Of a stretch of DNA of 64,000 nt, positions 61,877 to 64,000 are shown in pieces. A program made the translations under genes and the position numbers. The DNA is from Pseudomonas borbori. GTDB taxonomy: Bacteria; Pseudomonadota; Gammaproteobacteria; Pseudomonadales; Pseudomonadaceae. Positions within the stretch are counted from its first letter, which is position 1; every line of letters begins with the position of its first letter. Location of the stretch: NCBI RefSeq assembly GCF_900115555.1, contig NZ_FOWX01000006.1, positions 62,001 to 126,000 of the forward strand, given 5' to 3'. Under the pieces are notes generated by a model. That model was not told the origin of the DNA. It saw nothing but the letters and a program-made list of their open reading frames with translations, and did not search any database.

Positions 61877-62671
61877 ATGAAAACGCCTACTTCCCGCCCC
61901 GTAGTGCTCTGCCTGTCCGGCCACGACCCCAGTGGTGGTGCCGGCCTGCAAGCCGATATCGAAGCCCTGCTCGCACAAGGCTGCCACGCCGCGCCGACGG
62001 TCACCGCACTGACCGTGCAGGACACGGTCAATGTCACCGACTTCCGCGTACTCGACCGCGACTGGGTGCTGGCCCAGGCCAATGCGGTGATCGCCGATCT
62101 GCCGATCGCCGCGGTCAAACTGGGCATGCTCGGCTCGGTGGAAATGGTCGAGACCGTGTTGCAGATCATGCAGCAGTTGCCGGGCATTGCCCTGGTCTGC
62201 GACCCGGTCCTGCGCGCCGGCGGCGGTGGCGCCCTGGGCAAGGATGAAGTCGGCTACGCCATGCGCGAACGCCTGTTTGCCGTCGCCACCATCGCCACGC
62301 CGAACCTGCCGGAAGCGCGCATCCTCGCCGAACTGCCGGACGGCACCGCCGATGAATGCGCGGAGAAGCTGCTGCCCTATGTCCGGCACCTGCTGATCAC
62401 CGGCGGCCACGGCGACGAGCAGCAGGTGCACAACCGCCTGTATTGCCGCGACGGCAGCCGTCACACCTTCACCTGCCAGCGCCTGCCGGGCAGCTACCAC
62501 GGCTCCGGTTGCACCCTGGCCAGCGCCCTGGCCGGCCGCCTGGCCCTCGGCCAGGAGCTGGTCAGCGCCGTGCAGTTCGCCCTCGAGTACACCTGGCGCA
62601 CCCTGCGCGACGCCGAGCAACCCGGCCACGGCCAGTACATTCCGCGCCGCCTACCGCTGGATACTTATTAA
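61877..62671 (+). CDS. thiD: Hydroxymethylpyrimidine/phosphomethylpyrimidine kinase ThiD
   Basis: A 264-residue ribokinase-fold enzyme of thiamine synthesis that phosphorylates HMP and HMP-phosphate. It shows the N-terminal SGHDPSGGAGLQADI substrate loop, KLGMLGS, CDPVLRAGGGG (family DPVM-type position) and the anion-hole GSYHGSGCTLASALA near the C-terminus. ATG 61,877 starts right before the conserved strand; an in-frame ATG at 61,859 is possible. thiE follows after 27 bases, then hemL after 50, the usual Pseudomonas order. Confidence 0.93.
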   Translation: MKTPTSRPVVLCLSGHDPSGGAGLQADIEALLAQGCHAAPTVTALTVQDTVNVTDFRVLDRDWVLAQANAVIADLPIAAVKLGMLGSVEMVETVLQIMQQLPGIALVCDPVLRAGGGGALGKDEVGYAMRERLFAVATIATPNLPEARILAELPDGTADECAEKLLPYVRHLLITGGHGDEQQVHNRLYCRDGSRHTFTCQRLPGSYHGSGCTLASALAGRLALGQELVSAVQFALEYTWRTLRDAEQPGHGQYIPRRLPLDTY

Positions 62672-62698
62672 TAGAAAGCAGCTGATGGAGCGCTTCCG

Positions 62699-63328
62699 AT
62701 GAAACTGCGTGGCCTGTATGCCATCACCGACAGCCAGCTGCTGGCTGGCGGCAAGCTGTTGCCCTACGCCGAAGCGGCGCTCAAAGGTGGCGCCAGCCTA
62801 TTGCAGTACCGCGACAAGTCCAGCGACGAGGCGCGCCGCCTGCGCCAGGCCGAAGCCCTGCGCGAGCTGTGCAATCGCTACGGCGCCGGGCTGATCATCA
62901 ACGACGACGCCGAACTGGCCGCGCGCCTCGGCGTCGGCCTGCACCTGGGTCAGAGCGACGGTTCGCTGTCCGCCGCCCGCGCCCTGCTCGGCCGCCAGGC
63001 GATCATCGGCGGCACCTGCCACGCCCAGCTCGAGCTGGCCGAGGCCGCCACCAAGGAAGGCGTCAGCTATGTCGCCTTCGGCCGCTTCTTCGACTCCCAC
63101 ACCAAGCCCGGCGCCCCCGGCGCCACGCTCGAGCTGCTGGATCAGGCGAAGCGTCGCATCAACCTGCCGATCGTCGCCATCGGCGGCGTGACCCTGGACA
63201 ATGCCGCCCTGCTGATTGCCCGTGGCGCCAGCATGGTGGCGGTGATCCACGCCCTGTTCGGCGCCGACTCGGCCGCCGAAGTCGAACGCCGCGCCCGCGC
63301 CTTCAGCGCCCTGTTCGCCACGAATTAA
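62699..63328 (+). CDS. thiE: Thiamine-phosphate synthase ThiE
   Basis: A 209-residue TIM-barrel enzyme joining HMP-pyrophosphate to thiazole phosphate. The family marks are [11 protein letters not shown] at the start, LQYRDKSS (pyrophosphate/Mg binding), [42 protein letters not shown] and [10 protein letters not shown]. All key positions are present. GGAG lies upstream of ATG 62,699. It is co-directional with thiD and probably in one transcript. Confidence 0.95.
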   Translation: MKLRGLYAITDSQLLAGGKLLPYAEAALKGGASLLQYRDKSSDEARRLRQAEALRELCNRYGAGLIINDDAELAARLGVGLHLGQSDGSLSAARALLGRQAIIGGTCHAQLELAEAATKEGVSYVAFGRFFDSHTKPGAPGATLELLDQAKRRINLPIVAIGGVTLDNAALLIARGASMVAVIHALFGADSAAEVERRARAFSALFATN

Positions 63329-63378
63329 CCGATTTGCCGGGTGATCCGTCTCACCCCGATTACTTGAGAGGCCCTGCC

Positions 63379-64000
63379 ATGTCCCGTTCCGAAATTCTCT
63401 TCGCCCACGCCCAGAAGCACATCCCCGGCGGCGTCAACTCGCCGGTGCGCGCCTTCAAGAGCGTCGGCGGCACGCCGCTGTTCTTCAAGCACGCGGCCGG
63501 CGCCTATGTCACCGACGAGGACGACAAACGCTACGTGGATTACGTCGGTTCCTGGGGCCCGATGATTCTCGGCCACAGCCACCCGGACGTGCTCGATGCG
63601 GTGCGCCGCCAGTTGGAACACGGCCTGTCCTACGGCGCACCAACCGCCATGGAAACCGAGATGGCCGACCTGGTCTGCGCCCTGGTGCCGTCCATGGACA
63701 TGGTGCGCATGGTCAGCTCCGGCACCGAAGCGACCATGAGCGCGATCCGTCTGGCGCGTGGCTTCACCGGCCGCGACAACATCATCAAGTTCGAAGGTTG
63801 CTACCACGGGCATTCCGACAGTTTGCTGGTCAAGGCCGGCTCCGGCCTGCTGACCCAGGGCGTACCGAGTTCGGCCGGGGTGCCGGCGGACTTCGCCAAG
63901 CACACCCTGACCCTGCCGTTCAACGACCTGGATGCGGTCGCGCAGATGCTCGGCGAAGTCGGCGACAGCGTCGCCTGCATCATCGTCGAGCCGGTGGCCG
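63379..64000 (+). CDS. hemL: Glutamate-1-semialdehyde 2,1-aminomutase HemL, 5' part
   Basis: The first 207 codons of a class III PLP-dependent aminomutase, open to the right edge. Signatures visible are [44 protein letters not shown] (PLP phosphate binding) and the [19 protein letters not shown] gate region. The PLP-lysine lies beyond the window. It makes 5-aminolevulinate for tetrapyrroles. ATG 63,379 has GAGAGG upstream. Confidence 0.95.
   Translation, partial: MSRSEILFAHAQKHIPGGVNSPVRAFKSVGGTPLFFKHAAGAYVTDEDDKRYVDYVGSWGPMILGHSHPDVLDAVRRQLEHGLSYGAPTAMETEMADLVCALVPSMDMVRMVSSGTEATMSAIRLARGFTGRDNIIKFEGCYHGHSDSLLVKAGSGLLTQGVPSSAGVPADFAKHTLTLPFNDLDAVAQMLGEVGDSVACIIVEPVA

Noticed and set aside
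1..64000. CRISPR arrays, rRNA and tRNA genes
   Set aside because: No regularly spaced direct repeats with spacers, no rRNA sequence, and no cloverleaf with a TTCGA arm was noticed, including at the island junctions.

Overview
The window is chromosomal DNA from a high-GC gammaproteobacterium, almost certainly a Pseudomonas. Supporting this are the strongly GC-rich third codon positions, the REP-type hairpins (GTGGGAGCGG and GCGGGCATGGCCCGC types), and a right-hand gene order of hrpB, fieF, lrp, an rluE-like synthase, amn, acyl-CoA dehydrogenase, tetR, ladS, thiD, thiE and hemL. From memory, that order matches the P. aeruginosa block containing LadS. The species cannot be fixed from the sequence.

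Left part (1-29.8 kb) is ordinary core genome: a RIO-family kinase (cut by the edge), ada, a MazG-like pyrophosphohydrolase overlapping cmoM, two tandem DUF4136 lipoproteins, a GNAT enzyme behind an IS5-type MITE, an SdiA-regulated-family protein, and a SulP transporter with a universal stress protein. Next come two tandem diguanylate cyclases, a chemoreceptor and a third (7TM) diguanylate cyclase. The envelope pair yfhM/pbpC follows, split by a small gene on the other strand, then YbaK, MATE, DUF2214, NYN, YciC-like, VOC, SDR and CDGSH genes.

Middle part (about 29,876-46,733) is a lower-GC island of about 16.9 kb inserted near the 3' end of hrpB. The last 20 codons of hrpB lie at 29,814-29,875 and the rest of the gene at 46,734-49,220. 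The island ends carry inward-pointing TTGAC repeats (five on the left, three on the right) inside imperfect inverted repeats. From left to right it holds an orphan gene, a type I restriction-modification set (hsdR, a DUF4268-like remnant, hsdS, hsdM), a short gene, three coupled tyrosine-recombinase-family genes (the third frameshifted), an IS66 tnpB remnant, and a complete second hrpB. The island hrpB starts exactly at the stop of the frame that reads out of the truncated resident hrpB, so the island appears to replace the gene it destroys. The resident copy also has a frameshift at its DExH box. This is the most interesting system in the window.

Right part (49.2-64 kb) returns to core genome: a lipoprotein, FieF-type efflux, VIT-family transporter, Lrp regulator, DUF2788 protein, RluE-type synthase, zinc alcohol dehydrogenase and AMP nucleosidase. 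A TetR/acyl-CoA dehydrogenase operon with paired palindromic operators follows, then the hybrid kinase LadS, thiD, thiE and the start of hemL. Several dispersed palindromic or MITE-like repeats sit in the intergenic gaps.
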